The notes below the pieces were generated by a model. It was given only the letters and a program-made list of their open reading frames with translations. It was not told the DNA's origin and did not search any database. A program made the translations under genes and the position numbers. DNA of 64,000 nucleotides from Vibrio tasmaniensis (GTDB lineage: Bacteria; Pseudomonadota; Gammaproteobacteria; Enterobacterales; Vibrionaceae), in contig NZ_AP025510.1 in the NCBI RefSeq assembly GCF_024347635.1, positions 2,604,001 through 2,668,000 on the forward strand, read 5' to 3'. Below, piece by piece: positions 10,927 to 24,754 of the stretch; within the stretch, counting starts at the first letter, position 1, and every line of letters begins with the position of its first letter.

Positions 10927-10991
10927 GCAGTGGTCAACTCACTAAGTGAGCGTCCATATCTCCAGGTTGGTCAACCTAAAGATTTAATTTA

Positions 10992-11111
10992 AAGCCTGGC
11001 GATGTCCTACTCTCACATGGGGAAGCCCCACACTACCATCGGCGCTATTGTGTTTCACTTCTGAGTTCGGCATGGAATCAGGTGGGTCCACAATGCTATG
11101 GTCGCCAAGCA
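10992..11111 (-). rRNA. rrf: 5S ribosomal RNA
   Basis: About 120 nt on the minus strand, beginning TGCTTGGCGACCATAGC and ending GCCAGGCTTT. Internal conserved blocks (CCCACCTGATTCCATGCCGA, AGAAGTGAAACACAATAGCG) match gammaproteobacterial 5S rRNA. Ends are placed by complementarity of TGCTTGGCG with the 3' CGCCAGGC segment, within a base or two. Confidence 0.96.
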
Positions 11112-11227
11112 AATTTTGTCTAATTGACGCGTTAGCGGCAATTAATAATTCGGAAAACTGATTTAAAAGTCTCTTCAAACTCATTCAAGGTCTGTCTTTG
11201 AGTCCACAAAACCCCTTGGGTGTTGTA

Positions 11228-14120
<2,893 letters not shown>

Positions 14121-14430
14121 ATACAACCCGAAAGGGTTTCTATTTGCTTTCACTTTAAGAAATGAAGACAAATAAGCGTATGGCAACTAACCAAGGTTTT
14201 TGGTTGTCATCAAGAAGGGTTAATTCTTGATAACTGTTTGCCGGACTCAATTTACTTTTTGTTTCCACTTTTTAATAAAAAGTAGAATCAAAAAATGAAC
14301 AATCATTTCTGATCATTCGAATACAAGACACTTGAATGTGTTTGTTGTGTTTACCTAATGAAAGATAAACATTGAGAACTTTTAAATTTGATTAACATGA
14401 CTCGTAAGTCAGTTAATCAGTCAGCTTTCC
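14121..14430. other. 16S-23S spacer, non-tRNA part
   Basis: AT-rich internal transcribed spacer between tRNA-Ala and 23S. It contains complementary stretches expected in the RNase III processing stem of 23S and the boxA just beyond it. I see no second tRNA gene and no coding frame. Confidence 0.6.
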
Positions 14431-14446
14431 AAATTGTTAAAGAGCT
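14431..14446 (-). promoter_or_regulatory. boxA antitermination element in the 16S-23S spacer
   Basis: The minus strand reads AGCTCTTTAACAATTT, matching the rRNA boxA (TGCTCTTTAACAATTT) bound by NusB-S10. Confidence 0.85.
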
Positions 14447-14500
14447 TGATTCAAACTAATGAACCATTTTTAAATATTTTCAAAGAAAAACACTTAAAGA

Positions 14501-14576
14501 TGGTGGAGCTATGCGGGATCGAACCGCAGACCTCCTCGCTGCCAGCGAGGCGCTCTCCCAGCTGAGCTATAGCCCC
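14501..14576 (-). tRNA. tRNA-Ala (anticodon GGC) in the rRNA spacer
   Basis: A 76-nt cloverleaf on the minus strand: acceptor GGGGCTA/TAGCTCC, D arm ATAGCTCAGCTGGGAGAG, anticodon stem CCTCG/CGAGG with loop CTGGCAG giving GGC, T arm CTGCGGTTCGATCCCGCAT, and encoded CCA. The GGC isoacceptor here, rather than the TGC form common in enterobacterial spacers, is the only unusual point. Confidence 0.95.
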
Positions 14577-14654
14577 ATCTGGAAAAGTATTTCTACTCTT
14601 AACTTTTCTAAACCTAATCAATCTGTGTGGACACTCATCGTAAGTATCTTCGTA

Positions 14655-16209
<1,555 letters not shown>

Positions 16210-16504
16210 AAAGTTTTGATTACCTAAATTAATAGGTGTGACTCAACGAATACTGACTTCAAAACTAATATTTACCGAAGTAAACATGTAATTCTAAAGC
16301 TATTACCCCTCTCTTCTTAAATAAATAGGAACAGAATGGTAATGAATTGACTGTGCCAAAATTAAGTAAACTTAATTTTGTATTGGTCACTCAGTTCATT
16401 GAAATCAAGTTTGTTACCGAAGTAACTGTTATTACGCTCTTTCGAAAAAGAACCAATAACGTTTTGATATTCATCAACGAGTGCCCACACAGATTGATAG
16501 GTTT

Positions 16505-16520
16505 AAATTGTTAAAGAGCT
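16505..16520 (-). promoter_or_regulatory. boxA antitermination element in the rRNA leader
   Basis: The minus strand reads AGCTCTTTAACAATTT, identical to the spacer copy. It lies downstream of P2 and about 295 bp before 16S. The leader between it and 16S also carries two copies of CCGAAGTAA (plus strand, near 16270 and 16415), likely part of the RNase III processing stem region. Confidence 0.85.
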
Positions 16521-16570
16521 TTACTTATTGAGCGTTCCTTTTAGTAAGGAGCCTCTCTAAGTGGACGGCC

Positions 16571-16598
16571 ATTCTAGCGAATTGGGTTCCAGTGTCAA
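16571..16598 (-). promoter_or_regulatory. rRNA operon promoter P2
   Basis: Minus strand: -35 TTGACA (16598-16593), 16-bp spacer, -10 TAGAAT (16576-16571), then the GC-rich GGCCGTCC. Confidence 0.8.
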
Positions 16599-16695
16599 AC
16601 ACTTTTTCCAGCTAATTTTTCAAAGCATCTTAGATGCTTAATGTCGTCTCGTTACTTAGTTCAAATCGCTTGGTTATCCCTGGCAACGGAGGCGC

Positions 16696-16723
16696 ATTAT
16701 AGAGAGAATCCCCCTTTGCACAA
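16696..16723 (-). promoter_or_regulatory. rRNA operon promoter P1
   Basis: Minus strand: -35 TTGTGC (16723-16718), 16-bp spacer, -10 TATAAT (16701-16696), then the discriminator GCGCCTCC. This is nearly the E. coli rrnB P1 layout (TATAATGCGCCACC), so stringent (ppGpp/DksA) control is expected. Confidence 0.88.
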
Positions 16724-16843
16724 GGCCAAAAACGAAAAAAGACCGCCACAGGCGATCGTTCGGACACTAATTACACAAAGCGTTCAAAATAGGTACGATC
16801 AAGCCTTAATTTCGGTTAGTCGTACCTATTATTCATAGCTTGG

Positions 16844-19417
16844 TTATTGGTGAGCAATAATTCGGTCGTTATTCACTAGTAGCTGCACTTTCTTATCTGG
16901 ATTTATTTTCCCAGCCAGTATCGCTTTCGCTAACGGGTTCTCTACAGTTTGTTGAATTGCTCTTTTAAGGGGCCTTGCACCATACACAGGGTCAAAACCA
17001 ACTTGAGAAATTAGCTTGAGTGCTTTTTCTGAAACTTCGAGTTCATAACCGTTGTCTTCCATTCGCTTTTTCAAATGCTCAAGCTGAATAGCGGCAATTG
17101 ACTCGATGTGCTCTTGGCCTAATGGATGGAACACGACACTTTCGTCAACTCGGTTCAAAAACTCAGGACGGAAATGTTTACCTACCACTTCCATAACCTC
17201 ATTTTTAATCCCTTGGTAATCCAATGTATTGAAGTTCTCTTGAATACGAGTTGAACCTAGGTTCGATGTCATTATTACCACGGTATTTCTAAAATCGACC
17301 GTGCGACCTTGTCCGTCAGTTAATCGTCCATCATCCAAAACCTGCAATAGAATATTGAAAACATCTGGGTGAGCTTTCTCTACCTCATCAAGCAGAATGA
17401 CAGAATAAGGTTTTCGACGAACAGCTTCGGTTAAGTACCCACCTTCTTCATAACCCACATAACCAGGGGGCGCACCAACTAAACGAGCAACAGAGTGTTT
17501 TTCCATAAACTCAGACATATCGATACGAACCATCGCATCTTCACTATCGAACATAAAGTTAGCTAATGTTTTACACAGTTCCGTTTTACCGACACCTGTT
17601 GGCCCTAAGAACAAGAACGAACCAATCGGTTTATTCGGATCAGACAAACCAGCACGGCTACGACGAATCGCATTCGATACCACTTCGACCGCTTCCGCTT
17701 GACCGATAACCCGCTTATGCAGAACACCTTCCATTTTCAGAAGCTTCTCCTTTTCTGCTTCTAGCATTTTAGAAACAGGAATACCGGTTTGCTTTGAAAG
17801 GACATCGGCGATCTCAGCGTCGGTCACCTTATTACGTAATAAGGTCATTTCTTGCATTTCAGCTTGAGTCGCGAGATCTAACTGCTTCTCCAATTCTGGG
17901 ATTCGACCATATTGCAATTCAGACATACGGTTAAGGTCACCAGCGCGTCGTGCAAAATCCATATCCATTCGAGCTTGTTCTAGCTCTGATTTAATATGTT
18001 GCGTACCAGACAGCGCCGCTTTTTCAGCGTTCCAAACTTCTTCAAGTTCTGCGAAATCTCGTTCTTTCTCAGAAAGTTCGCTTTGTAGCGTGCGCAGGCG
18101 TTTTTCACTGGCCTCATCATTTTCATTCGTCAGAGCTTGCTGTTCGATCTTCAACTGAATGATTTTGCGCTCTAACTTATCCAATGACTCGGGCTTTGAA
18201 TCTATCTGCATTCGAATACTCGAAGCCGCTTCATCAATGAGATCAATCGCCTTATCTGGTAACTGACGATCTGAAACGTATCGGTGAGATAGCGTTGCCG
18301 CCGCTACGATAGCAGGATCGGTAATTTCTACATGATGGTGAAGTTCATAGCGCTCTTTCAAACCACGAAGAATCGCTACCGTGTCTTCAACGGTGGGTTC
18401 ATCCACGATCACTTTTTGGAATCGACGCTCCAAAGCCGGGTCTTTCTCTATATATTGTCGGTATTCATCGAGCGTTGTTGCGCCGACACAATGCAGTTCA
18501 CCACGAGCTAATGCTGGTTTCAGCATGTTACCCGCATCCATAGAGCCTTCACCTTTACCCGCACCGACCATAGTATGAATTTCATCGATAAAGAGAATGA
18601 CATTGCCTTCTTCTTTCGATAATTCATTAAGCACTGATTTTAGACGCTCTTCGAATTCACCACGATATTTAGCACCCGCAACTAATGAGCCCATGTCTAA
18701 TGAAAGCACTCGTCGGCCTCTTAAGCCTTCAGGCACTTCATTATTGATAATACGCTGAGCCAAACCTTCGACAATCGCAGTTTTACCCACACCGGGTTGA
18801 CCGATAATGACAGGGTTGTTCTTAGTACGACGTTGAAGGACTTGAATCGTGCGACGAATTTCATCATCACGACCAATCACAGGATCTAGCTTGCCTTGCT
18901 CTGCTCGCTCGGTCAGATCAATGGTGAACTTCTCTAAAGCTTGGCGTCTATCTTCCGCATTCGGGTCATCAACCTTTTGACCACCACGAACTTGCTCGAT
19001 AGCTTGAGATAGTTTTTGCTCAGTAAGGCCTAACTCTTTAAGTAAGTTACCTAGAGGTCCTTTGTCTTCTATTGCAGCGAGTAGGAATACTTCTGAAGAT
19101 ATATAACTGTCTTGACGCTTTTGCGCGACCTTGTCACATAGGTTGAATAGCGTTCCCATTGCGTTAGAAAGCTGAACATCACCACCGATACCGCTTACTT
19201 TTGGGACTCGGTCTAATATTTCGCTTAATTTAGAACGCAATTGAACAACATCAATATTCAACATGGTGAGCAATGGACGAATCGCACTGCCATCTTGATT
19301 AAGCAAAGACACCATTAGGTGTACAGGTTCTATATATTGGTGATCACGACCTAATGCGAGCGACTGAGCATCAGATATCGCAATTTGGAATTTACTAGTG
19401 AATCGATCGAGACGCAT
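16844..19417 (-). CDS. clpB: ATP-dependent disaggregase ClpB
   Basis: Hexameric AAA+ chaperone that threads proteins out of aggregates together with DnaK. The 857 residues equal E. coli ClpB. Seen: the N-terminal Clp repeats (1-140), NBD1 with Walker A GQPGVGKT near residue 206 and Walker B LFIDEIH, a coiled middle domain around 400-530 rich in Glu/Lys/Leu that contacts DnaK, NBD2 with Walker [10 protein letters not shown] near 606 and Walker [13 protein letters not shown], and the conserved C-terminal [11 protein letters not shown] sigma32-like promoter lies 43-71 bp upstream. Confidence 0.98.
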   Translation of the reverse strand: MRLDRFTSKFQIAISDAQSLALGRDHQYIEPVHLMVSLLNQDGSAIRPLLTMLNIDVVQLRSKLSEILDRVPKVSGIGGDVQLSNAMGTLFNLCDKVAQKRQDSYISSEVFLLAAIEDKGPLGNLLKELGLTEQKLSQAIEQVRGGQKVDDPNAEDRRQALEKFTIDLTERAEQGKLDPVIGRDDEIRRTIQVLQRRTKNNPVIIGQPGVGKTAIVEGLAQRIINNEVPEGLRGRRVLSLDMGSLVAGAKYRGEFEERLKSVLNELSKEEGNVILFIDEIHTMVGAGKGEGSMDAGNMLKPALARGELHCVGATTLDEYRQYIEKDPALERRFQKVIVDEPTVEDTVAILRGLKERYELHHHVEITDPAIVAAATLSHRYVSDRQLPDKAIDLIDEAASSIRMQIDSKPESLDKLERKIIQLKIEQQALTNENDEASEKRLRTLQSELSEKERDFAELEEVWNAEKAALSGTQHIKSELEQARMDMDFARRAGDLNRMSELQYGRIPELEKQLDLATQAEMQEMTLLRNKVTDAEIADVLSKQTGIPVSKMLEAEKEKLLKMEGVLHKRVIGQAEAVEVVSNAIRRSRAGLSDPNKPIGSFLFLGPTGVGKTELCKTLANFMFDSEDAMVRIDMSEFMEKHSVARLVGAPPGYVGYEEGGYLTEAVRRKPYSVILLDEVEKAHPDVFNILLQVLDDGRLTDGQGRTVDFRNTVVIMTSNLGSTRIQENFNTLDYQGIKNEVMEVVGKHFRPEFLNRVDESVVFHPLGQEHIESIAAIQLEHLKKRMEDNGYELEVSEKALKLISQVGFDPVYGARPLKRAIQQTVENPLAKAILAGKINPDKKVQLLVNNDRIIAHQ

Positions 19418-19459
19418 GCCAACCTTCCTACTCTTAGATATGTTTATCTTATGGTTAGA

Positions 19460-19488
19460 AGATGGATACGGTAACGCAGATTTTCAAG
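19460..19488 (-). promoter_or_regulatory. Sigma32-like heat-shock promoter of clpB
   Basis: Minus strand: CTTGAAA (19488-19482), 14-bp gap, ATCCATCT (19467-19460). The family consensus is CTTGAAA-N(11-16)-CCCCATNT. It lies between pgeF and clpB, so clpB can be heat-induced independently of rluD-pgeF. Confidence 0.7.
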
Positions 19489-19559
19489 GGATAAGGATGA
19501 AGAATAGAGCTGATATGAAAATATAAATGAACTGGATGAGTGGTTATGCTACTCAGAGA

Positions 19560-20300
19560 TTACTCTAACCAAATAAATGTCGCCTGACGTCCAGTAATAC
19601 CATCACGACGATAAGAATAGAAAGCATCTGAATCTGCGTATGTGCATAGATTCGAATCTGTCACCGAAGTCACGCCAACGTTCATTAATCGTTGAGTCGC
19701 AAGTTGAGACATGTTTGCTAACCACTTGCCGGGTTCAGATTTAGCTTTAAATGCTAATTTCGCTTGAGGGTCAAAACGAACAAAAGCGTCCAACACATCG
19801 TTGCCCACCTCAAACGCATCTTTACCAATAGCGGGACCAAACCAAGCAATGATCTGATTATCTGAATCTAGGTTTGAAAACTTTGCGACGGCATTTTCAA
19901 GAATGCCACCAGCAAGACCACGCCAACCCGCATGAACGGCAGCAACTTGAGTGCCTTTGGTATCGGTAAGGATGACCGGTAAGCAATCGGCTGTCATCGC
20001 AGAACACACAACACCCTTTGCAGTGGTAAATGCACCATCCGCATCAAGCACATTCGCCACAGGCTCTAAAACCGTAACGACACCCGTTGAGTGAGTTTGA
20101 TTTAGCCATACCGGAGCCGTGGGCATATTAGATTGTTGCTTTAGCCATGTTCGATTGCTTTCAACAAGTAAAGCATCATCCCCAACGTGCATACCAAGGT
20201 TTAACCCTTGATAGGCACCTGTAGAACAACCATCAAAACGAGTCGAAGCAAATGCTTTCACGTTTTTTGGTGCATTCCAGTCAGGGATGATCATTGACAC
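19560..20300 (-). CDS. pgeF: Peptidoglycan editing factor PgeF / multicopper-like YfiH
   Basis: YfiH/laccase-domain protein. In E. coli it removes wrongly placed L-Ser from peptidoglycan precursors (PgeF); related proteins have purine nucleoside phosphorylase activity. Seen: NQTHSTGVV, CSAMTADCLPVILTD and VAAVHAGWRGLAGGI, which carry the conserved His-Cys-His metal/catalytic triad of the family; C-terminal YSYRRDGITGRQATFIWL. Length 246. It starts 2 bp after the rluD stop, so the two are clearly in one operon, as in E. coli. Confidence 0.93.
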   Translation of the reverse strand: MSMIIPDWNAPKNVKAFASTRFDGCSTGAYQGLNLGMHVGDDALLVESNRTWLKQQSNMPTAPVWLNQTHSTGVVTVLEPVANVLDADGAFTTAKGVVCSAMTADCLPVILTDTKGTQVAAVHAGWRGLAGGILENAVAKFSNLDSDNQIIAWFGPAIGKDAFEVGNDVLDAFVRFDPQAKLAFKAKSEPGKWLANMSQLATQRLMNVGVTSVTDSNLCTYADSDAFYSYRRDGITGRQATFIWLE

Positions 20301-20302
20301 GA

Positions 20303-21277
20303 TTAAATGTCGTCTTCTATGTTTTCGCGAGCATCAACACGCAACGCTTCAGCCATCACAACCATGTCATTTGGCACAGGTGCGTGGAACTCTACTTCTT
20401 CACCAGTAATCGGGTGAACAAACTTCAGCATAACCGCGTGTAACGCTTGGCGATCAAAAGAACGAATCATTGTCGTTAGCTCTTCAGATGCACCTTTTGG
20501 AATACGAGCACGACCACCGTACGCAATATCACCTAACAGCGGGTGCTGAAGGTATGACATGTGAACACGGATTTGGTGAGTACGACCCGTTTCTAGGCGC
20601 AGACGAATACGAGTATGTTCGCGGAAGTGCTCAGCAACACGGTAGTGAGTTACCGCAGGCTTACCCAATTCATTAACGTCCATTAACGTACGCTTAGTTG
20701 CATGACGGCTAATGCCTTTCTCAACCACACCACCAGCGGTCATTTTACCAATAGCAATTGCTTCATATTCACGAGTAATACGACGTTTAGCAAGAGCTCG
20801 TACAAGGCGAGTTTGAGCTGGAACCGTTTTAGCCACAACCATAAGACCAGTTGTGTCTTTATCAAGACGGTGCACAATACCCGCACGAGGTACTTCAGCA
20901 ATCTGAGGGTAATGGAAAAGCAATGCGTTTAGTATGGTTCCATCCGGCGTACCTGCACCTGGGTGTACAACCAGATCGCGAGGTTTATTGATAACCAATA
21001 AATCATCATCTTCATAGACAATGTCTAACGGAATATCTTGTGCTTCCCAGCGCTCTTCATCCGCAAGCTCTGCTTGTAAGATGATCGCTTCACCGCCCAA
21101 AACTATGGTGCGCGGTTTAGTGATAACTTCGCCATCCACTTGGATTTTGCCGTCAAGAAGCCACTCTTTAATACGAGAGCGAGAAAAATCGGTAAATAGT
21201 TCAGCGACAGCTTGGTCTAAACGTTGACCTAACTGGCTGCTTTTTACTGTGTCTGTTAATGTTATCTGCTGAGCCAT
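20303..21277 (-). CDS. rluD: 23S rRNA pseudouridine synthase RluD
   Basis: Makes pseudouridines 1911, 1915 and 1917 in helix 69 of 23S rRNA. Seen: an N-terminal S4 RNA-binding domain (residues 18-80), then the RluA-family catalytic motif HRLDKDTTGL with Asp139, the same number as the catalytic Asp of E. coli RluD, followed by RLETGRTHQIRVHM. Length 324. It is the first gene of rluD-pgeF and divergent from bamD, the E. coli arrangement. Confidence 0.97.
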   Translation of the reverse strand: MAQQITLTDTVKSSQLGQRLDQAVAELFTDFSRSRIKEWLLDGKIQVDGEVITKPRTIVLGGEAIILQAELADEERWEAQDIPLDIVYEDDDLLVINKPRDLVVHPGAGTPDGTILNALLFHYPQIAEVPRAGIVHRLDKDTTGLMVVAKTVPAQTRLVRALAKRRITREYEAIAIGKMTAGGVVEKGISRHATKRTLMDVNELGKPAVTHYRVAEHFREHTRIRLRLETGRTHQIRVHMSYLQHPLLGDIAYGGRARIPKGASEELTTMIRSFDRQALHAVMLKFVHPITGEEVEFHAPVPNDMVVMAEALRVDARENIEDDI

Positions 21278-21414
21278 ATCGAACTTTTTTAAAAACCGTG
21301 AGACTAATACCCATTAGTATGGATAAAATAGAATAATTGCATCATTGTATCTGTTACTGGTTAGAAAGTAACGGAAGCTTACGAAATATTTAATTCAAGG
21401 AATCGACGCCTGAC

Positions 21415-22143
21415 ATGAAACACCTTACTTTAACGGGTCTATTAGCCGTATCACTCTTAGTTGGTTGTTCAAGTAGTGAAGAAATAGTACCGGATGTACC
21501 GCCATCGGTTCTTTACTCTGACGCCCAAGAATCACTGCAGAGTGGTAGCTGGCTTTCTGCAATCGAAAAGCTAGAAGCCTTAGACTCACGTTACCCATTC
21601 GGCGCCTATTCTGAACAAGTACAACTGGATCTGATTTACGCTTACTACAAAAATGATGACTTGGCGCTTGGCCTTGCGACTATTTCGCGATTCCTACGTT
21701 TAAACCCAACTCATGAGAAACAAGATTGGGTTCTTTACATGCGCGGTTTAACGCATATGGCACAAGACCGAAACTTCATGCATGATATTTTTAATATCGA
21801 TCGTAGCGACCGAGATCCAGAGCCAGTGAAACTTGCATTTGCTGATTTCAAACGACTGTTAGAACGTTTCCCTGCAAGCCCATACGCTGAAGATGCACAA
21901 AAACGCATGTTCGCACTGAAAAACCGCCTAGCGGAGTATGACTTAGCAACAGCTGATTTCTACCTGCGTCGTGAAGCTTGGATTGCAGCTATAAACAGAA
22001 CACAAGAGTTGCAGAAGACTTACCCTGACACCATTGCTGCACGTAAGTCTTTAGACATTCAATTAGAAGCTTATGAACAACTAGGCTTAGAAGACGCAGT
22101 GTTACGAACAGAAAAGTTAATCGAGCTCAATCCACTACCTTAG
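21415..22143 (+). CDS. bamD: Outer-membrane assembly lipoprotein BamD
   Basis: Essential lipoprotein of the BAM beta-barrel insertion complex. Seen: a lipoprotein signal with lipobox LLVGC (Cys at residue 18), then five TPR-like helical repeats (EALDSRYPFGAYSEQVQLDLIYAYYKN, FKRLLERFPASPYAEDA and similar, shown in part). Length 242 against 245 in E. coli. Divergent from rluD with a 137-bp shared upstream region, followed by a strong terminator. Confidence 0.97.
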   Translation: MKHLTLTGLLAVSLLVGCSSSEEIVPDVPPSVLYSDAQESLQSGSWLSAIEKLEALDSRYPFGAYSEQVQLDLIYAYYKNDDLALGLATISRFLRLNPTHEKQDWVLYMRGLTHMAQDRNFMHDIFNIDRSDRDPEPVKLAFADFKRLLERFPASPYAEDAQKRMFALKNRLAEYDLATADFYLRREAWIAAINRTQELQKTYPDTIAARKSLDIQLEAYEQLGLEDAVLRTEKLIELNPLP

Positions 22144-22184
22144 TCAGCGAATCATACTCGTCGTTAACTAAAACAATCACTTCA

Positions 22185-22218
22185 AAATCGCGCTAATTTG
22201 TTAGCGCGATTTTTTTTG
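22185..22218 (+). terminator. bamD terminator
   Basis: Stem AAATCGCGCTAA / TTAGCGCGATTT, 4-nt loop, followed by T8. Confidence 0.92.
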
Positions 22219-22306
22219 AACTTCGTCTGGTAAACTTGATGAATGGCAGCATAAGCAGTATCTTCAATAGATAACTTTTAACAAAACATCAACATGGAGT
22301 GTGGGT

Positions 22307-23725
22307 GTGAGCAGGATGTTATTATTTATCTGGATCGGGTTATTTAGCCAACTTTCCAACGCATTAGAACTGTCCCCATTGAGCAATCAACCTTACATGG
22401 GAGACTTAGATGTACTCAAAACAAAAGGAACCGTGAGAGTATTGGTATCGGCTGATCTGGGCTTTTACTACATAGAAGATGGCAAGCCAAAAGGTATTGT
22501 GGCAGAAATGCTCTACCACTTTGAGAAAAGTCTTCGTAAGAAGCACCGCTACCTCAACGTTCAAATCATCCCCGTGCAACGAGATGATCTACTCCCCTCG
22601 TTAGAATCTGGTTACGGTGATGTCGCTGTCGCCAACCTAACGATCACCGACAAGCGATTAAGTGTCATCGATTTTTCCGATCCAATGATCAAAGATGGGA
22701 AAGAACTGATTATCACCGGAAAAAATTCTGCCCCTATCACCGAAATCAAGCAATTGAGTGATCAAGAGGTCTGGATCCGAGCTAGCTCGAGTTACTTCGA
22801 GAGTGTTCAAAGAGTCAACAAAGAGCTTAACGCACTAGGTTTACCACCTCTGCATGTCCACTTTATCGAGGAATCATTACAAGACTACGAGCTGATAGAA
22901 CTGGTTAATCAGGGTTATATACAAGGTACAGTTCTAGATAGCCACAAAGCTAAGCTCTGGCTCGATGTTATGGAAAACATTCAGGTACACACTGAGTTGC
23001 CGCTGCGTGAAAATGGTCAAATTGCTTGGGCACTGAGAAAAGACAGCCCTCAGCTAAAGAAAGAGATCAACAAATACGTAAAGACCGCACGAACAGGAAC
23101 TCTACTTGGGAACGTTATCTATAATAAATACATCGACAACACTCGTTGGTTAGGACGAGCACTCAACCCAAATAAAGTAGATCGAGTGGCTAAACTGGCA
23201 GATGTCTTTGAAAAATATTCGAATGAATACGAATTCGACCCTTTGATGATGTCAGCTCAAGGTTTCCAAGAGTCTGGACTTGATCAAAGCAGGGTTTCTC
23301 ACCGCGGCGCCATCGGTGTAATGCAGGTGTTGCCAAGTACCGCCAAAGACAAAAACGTCAATATAAAAAACATACATAAGGTGGATAACAACATCCATGC
23401 TGGTGTGAAGTATATGCGCTTTATCAAAGACCGATATTTTGACGATCCAGCGATATCGCCTGACAATCAAATCTACTTCACTTTAGCTTCTTACAATGCA
23501 GGCCCCGCTAAGATAAGAAAGATGCGGAACATTGCTAAAAAGAAGGGTTATAACCCAAACATCTGGTTTAAAAACGTCGAAATCATCACTCGTAAGTACG
23601 TGAGTAAAGAACCCGTAACCTATGTCGCCAACATCAATCGTTACTTCGTCATTTACAAACAATTGCAAGCAATCAATGCCATCCGAGAGGACAGTACAGC
23701 GAGATTACTGAACACTAACGATTAA
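22307..23725 (+). CDS. MltF-like lytic transglycosylase with solute-binding domain
   Basis: Predicted periplasmic or membrane-attached murein-cleaving enzyme with two parts: a bacterial solute-binding protein family 3 domain (about 30-270, VRVLVSADLGFYYIEDGKPKG, SGYGDVAVANLTIT) and an SLT domain (about 300-450) with the catalytic Glu in FQESGLD, then GAIGVMQVLPSTA and YNAGPAKIRKMR. This is the MltF architecture, but the gene sits in a different context from E. coli mltF, so I give no symbol. Start: GTG 22307 has GGAG 7 nt upstream; GTG 22301 and ATG 22316 are alternatives. An N-terminal hydrophobic stretch (LLFIWIGLFS) acts as signal. Confidence 0.85.
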   Translation: MSRMLLFIWIGLFSQLSNALELSPLSNQPYMGDLDVLKTKGTVRVLVSADLGFYYIEDGKPKGIVAEMLYHFEKSLRKKHRYLNVQIIPVQRDDLLPSLESGYGDVAVANLTITDKRLSVIDFSDPMIKDGKELIITGKNSAPITEIKQLSDQEVWIRASSSYFESVQRVNKELNALGLPPLHVHFIEESLQDYELIELVNQGYIQGTVLDSHKAKLWLDVMENIQVHTELPLRENGQIAWALRKDSPQLKKEINKYVKTARTGTLLGNVIYNKYIDNTRWLGRALNPNKVDRVAKLADVFEKYSNEYEFDPLMMSAQGFQESGLDQSRVSHRGAIGVMQVLPSTAKDKNVNIKNIHKVDNNIHAGVKYMRFIKDRYFDDPAISPDNQIYFTLASYNAGPAKIRKMRNIAKKKGYNPNIWFKNVEIITRKYVSKEPVTYVANINRYFVIYKQLQAINAIREDSTARLLNTND

Positions 23726-23762
23726 CTTCCCCCTCAACATCAGAGTTTGAGGAACAAAGGTG

Positions 23763-23938
23763 TTATACCAATCACAGTAAGTAAGTGATCAAACATAGCG
23801 TAGGAAAAAAGCTTGAGAACAAGGCAGAATTTTTTGATAAGTAGTTATTCTACAATCAAAAATTCTAACGAAGTTATCGAGGTTTTTAACAAGCTAGGGT
23901 GACCAGTTATTTACTACGATTGGTATTAGATAAGGTTA
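23763..23938. repeat. 176-bp palindromic MITE-like intergenic repeat
   Basis: Both ends read T(T/A)ATACCAATC in inverted orientation. The arms stay complementary over most of the length: AGTAAGTAAGTGATCA opposite AGTAAATAACTGGTCA, AAGCTTGAGAACAAGG and AACAAGCTAGGG nearer the middle, and a central perfect-looking hairpin GAATTTTTTGAT/ATCAAAAATTC near 23827-23866. No ORF lies inside. Similar palindromes are, as I recall, multicopy in Vibrio genomes. It would fold into one long hairpin if transcribed with the upstream gene. Confidence 0.75.
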
Positions 23939-23944
23939 AAAACA

Positions 23945-23980
23945 CAAAAGCCGCATAAGAAAACTTATGCGGCTTTTGTT
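23945..23980 (+). terminator. Bidirectional terminator hairpin before raiA
   Basis: Stem AAAAGCCGCATAAG/CTTATGCGGCTTTT with an AAAA loop and TGTTTAT after it. It ends transcription from the lytic transglycosylase, reading through or past the MITE-like repeat. The following 330 bp hold only promoter-like sequence for raiA. Confidence 0.85.
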
Positions 23981-24227
23981 TATAATTCGGAAGAAGCTTA
24001 CATAGCGATCGACATCATGATAGCTATATCACAAAACACTATTGAGTAAATTTCAATCAAGCACTTTCTATAGGCTGTAGTCCGCCCCTAAAAACTGGTT
24101 TAATTTTTAGCGAAGCCTTGTCTCCAACTTATCGTTTTTCATAGGGATAACAAGTATTTTTCGACAAAAAGATATCAAGACTTGCGTGAGATCACATTTG
24201 ATTTTAATGCTTATCCCACCCAACCAA

Positions 24228-24249
24228 AACAAGATCTAGATCACATTCT
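24228..24249 (+). promoter_or_regulatory. Candidate CRP site upstream of raiA
   Basis: AAACAAGATCTAGATCACATTC matches 18 of 22 positions of the ideal CRP palindrome; the right half TCACA is perfect but the left TGTGA half is poor (written here in pieces: AAACAAGATC, TAGATCACATTC). It ends 61 bp before the raiA start. A second TCACAT half-site lies at about 24192. E. coli raiA is reported to be cAMP-CRP responsive, so control is plausible. Confidence 0.35.
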
Positions 24250-24310
24250 TTATTCCTAAAAGTCGTAATCTGAAGTTAACCCATGAGGGATACAACAGAG
24301 GAAAACTTCT

Positions 24311-24646
24311 ATGAAAATGAACATCACTGGTAAAAATATCGACATTACCTCTGCAATCCGTGATCACATAGAAAGCAAATTTAAGAAGCTGGATAAATGG
24401 CAAGTAGACATCATTGGCTGCCAAGCGAGCTTTAGCGAAGAACCAAATAAGAAGAAAAAATTTGAAGCCGTTCTAACGGTACCAAAAGGCCAACTTGTTG
24501 CTTCATCAATTCATGACGACCTCTACGTAGCGATCAACGAAGTAGAACAAAAACTAGAGCGTCAACTCAACAAGCTACGCCATAAACCTGAAGCGCGCCG
24601 CGCTGAAAAGCCTGAAATCGAAGAGCTAGAAGCTGAAGTAGAATAA
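24311..24646 (+). CDS. raiA: Ribosome-associated inhibitor RaiA (YfiA)
   Basis: Cold-shock and stationary-phase factor that binds the 30S decoding centre and holds ribosomes inactive as 70S monomers. Seen: the HPF/YfiA fold from MNITGKNIDIT to KLERQLNKLR, plus a short charged tail rich in Glu (KPEIEELEAEVE) beyond residue 95, the RaiA-type tail that blocks 100S dimer formation. Length 111 against 113 in E. coli. It is next to pheA, as in E. coli, and has its own terminator. Confidence 0.94.
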   Translation: MKMNITGKNIDITSAIRDHIESKFKKLDKWQVDIIGCQASFSEEPNKKKKFEAVLTVPKGQLVASSIHDDLYVAINEVEQKLERQLNKLRHKPEARRAEKPEIEELEAEVE

Positions 24647-24664
24647 GGAAAGAGAACAGATTAA

Positions 24665-24693
24665 AAAATAGCGCCTCAGGGCGCTATTTTTTT
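24665..24693 (+). terminator. raiA terminator
   Basis: Stem AAATAGCGCC/GGCGCTATTT, TCAG loop, followed by T-rich TTTTTTTG. Confidence 0.9.
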
Positions 24694-24695
24694 GC

Positions 24696-24724
24696 TTGAC
24701 GCTCGTAGCTCGCTTGCTTATTGT
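24696..24724 (+). promoter_or_regulatory. pheL-pheA promoter
   Basis: -35 TTGACG (24696-24701), 17-bp spacer, -10 TATTGT (24719-24724), immediately after the raiA terminator and 30 bp before pheL. Confidence 0.65.
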
Positions 24725-24754
24725 GTTTAAACATTCATAAAACAATCACTTTTT

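Noticed and set aside
24185..24205. CRP palindrome at GCGTGAGATCACAT upstream of raiA
   Set aside because: The two half-sites are separated by too few bases for CRP; kept only as a possible half-site.
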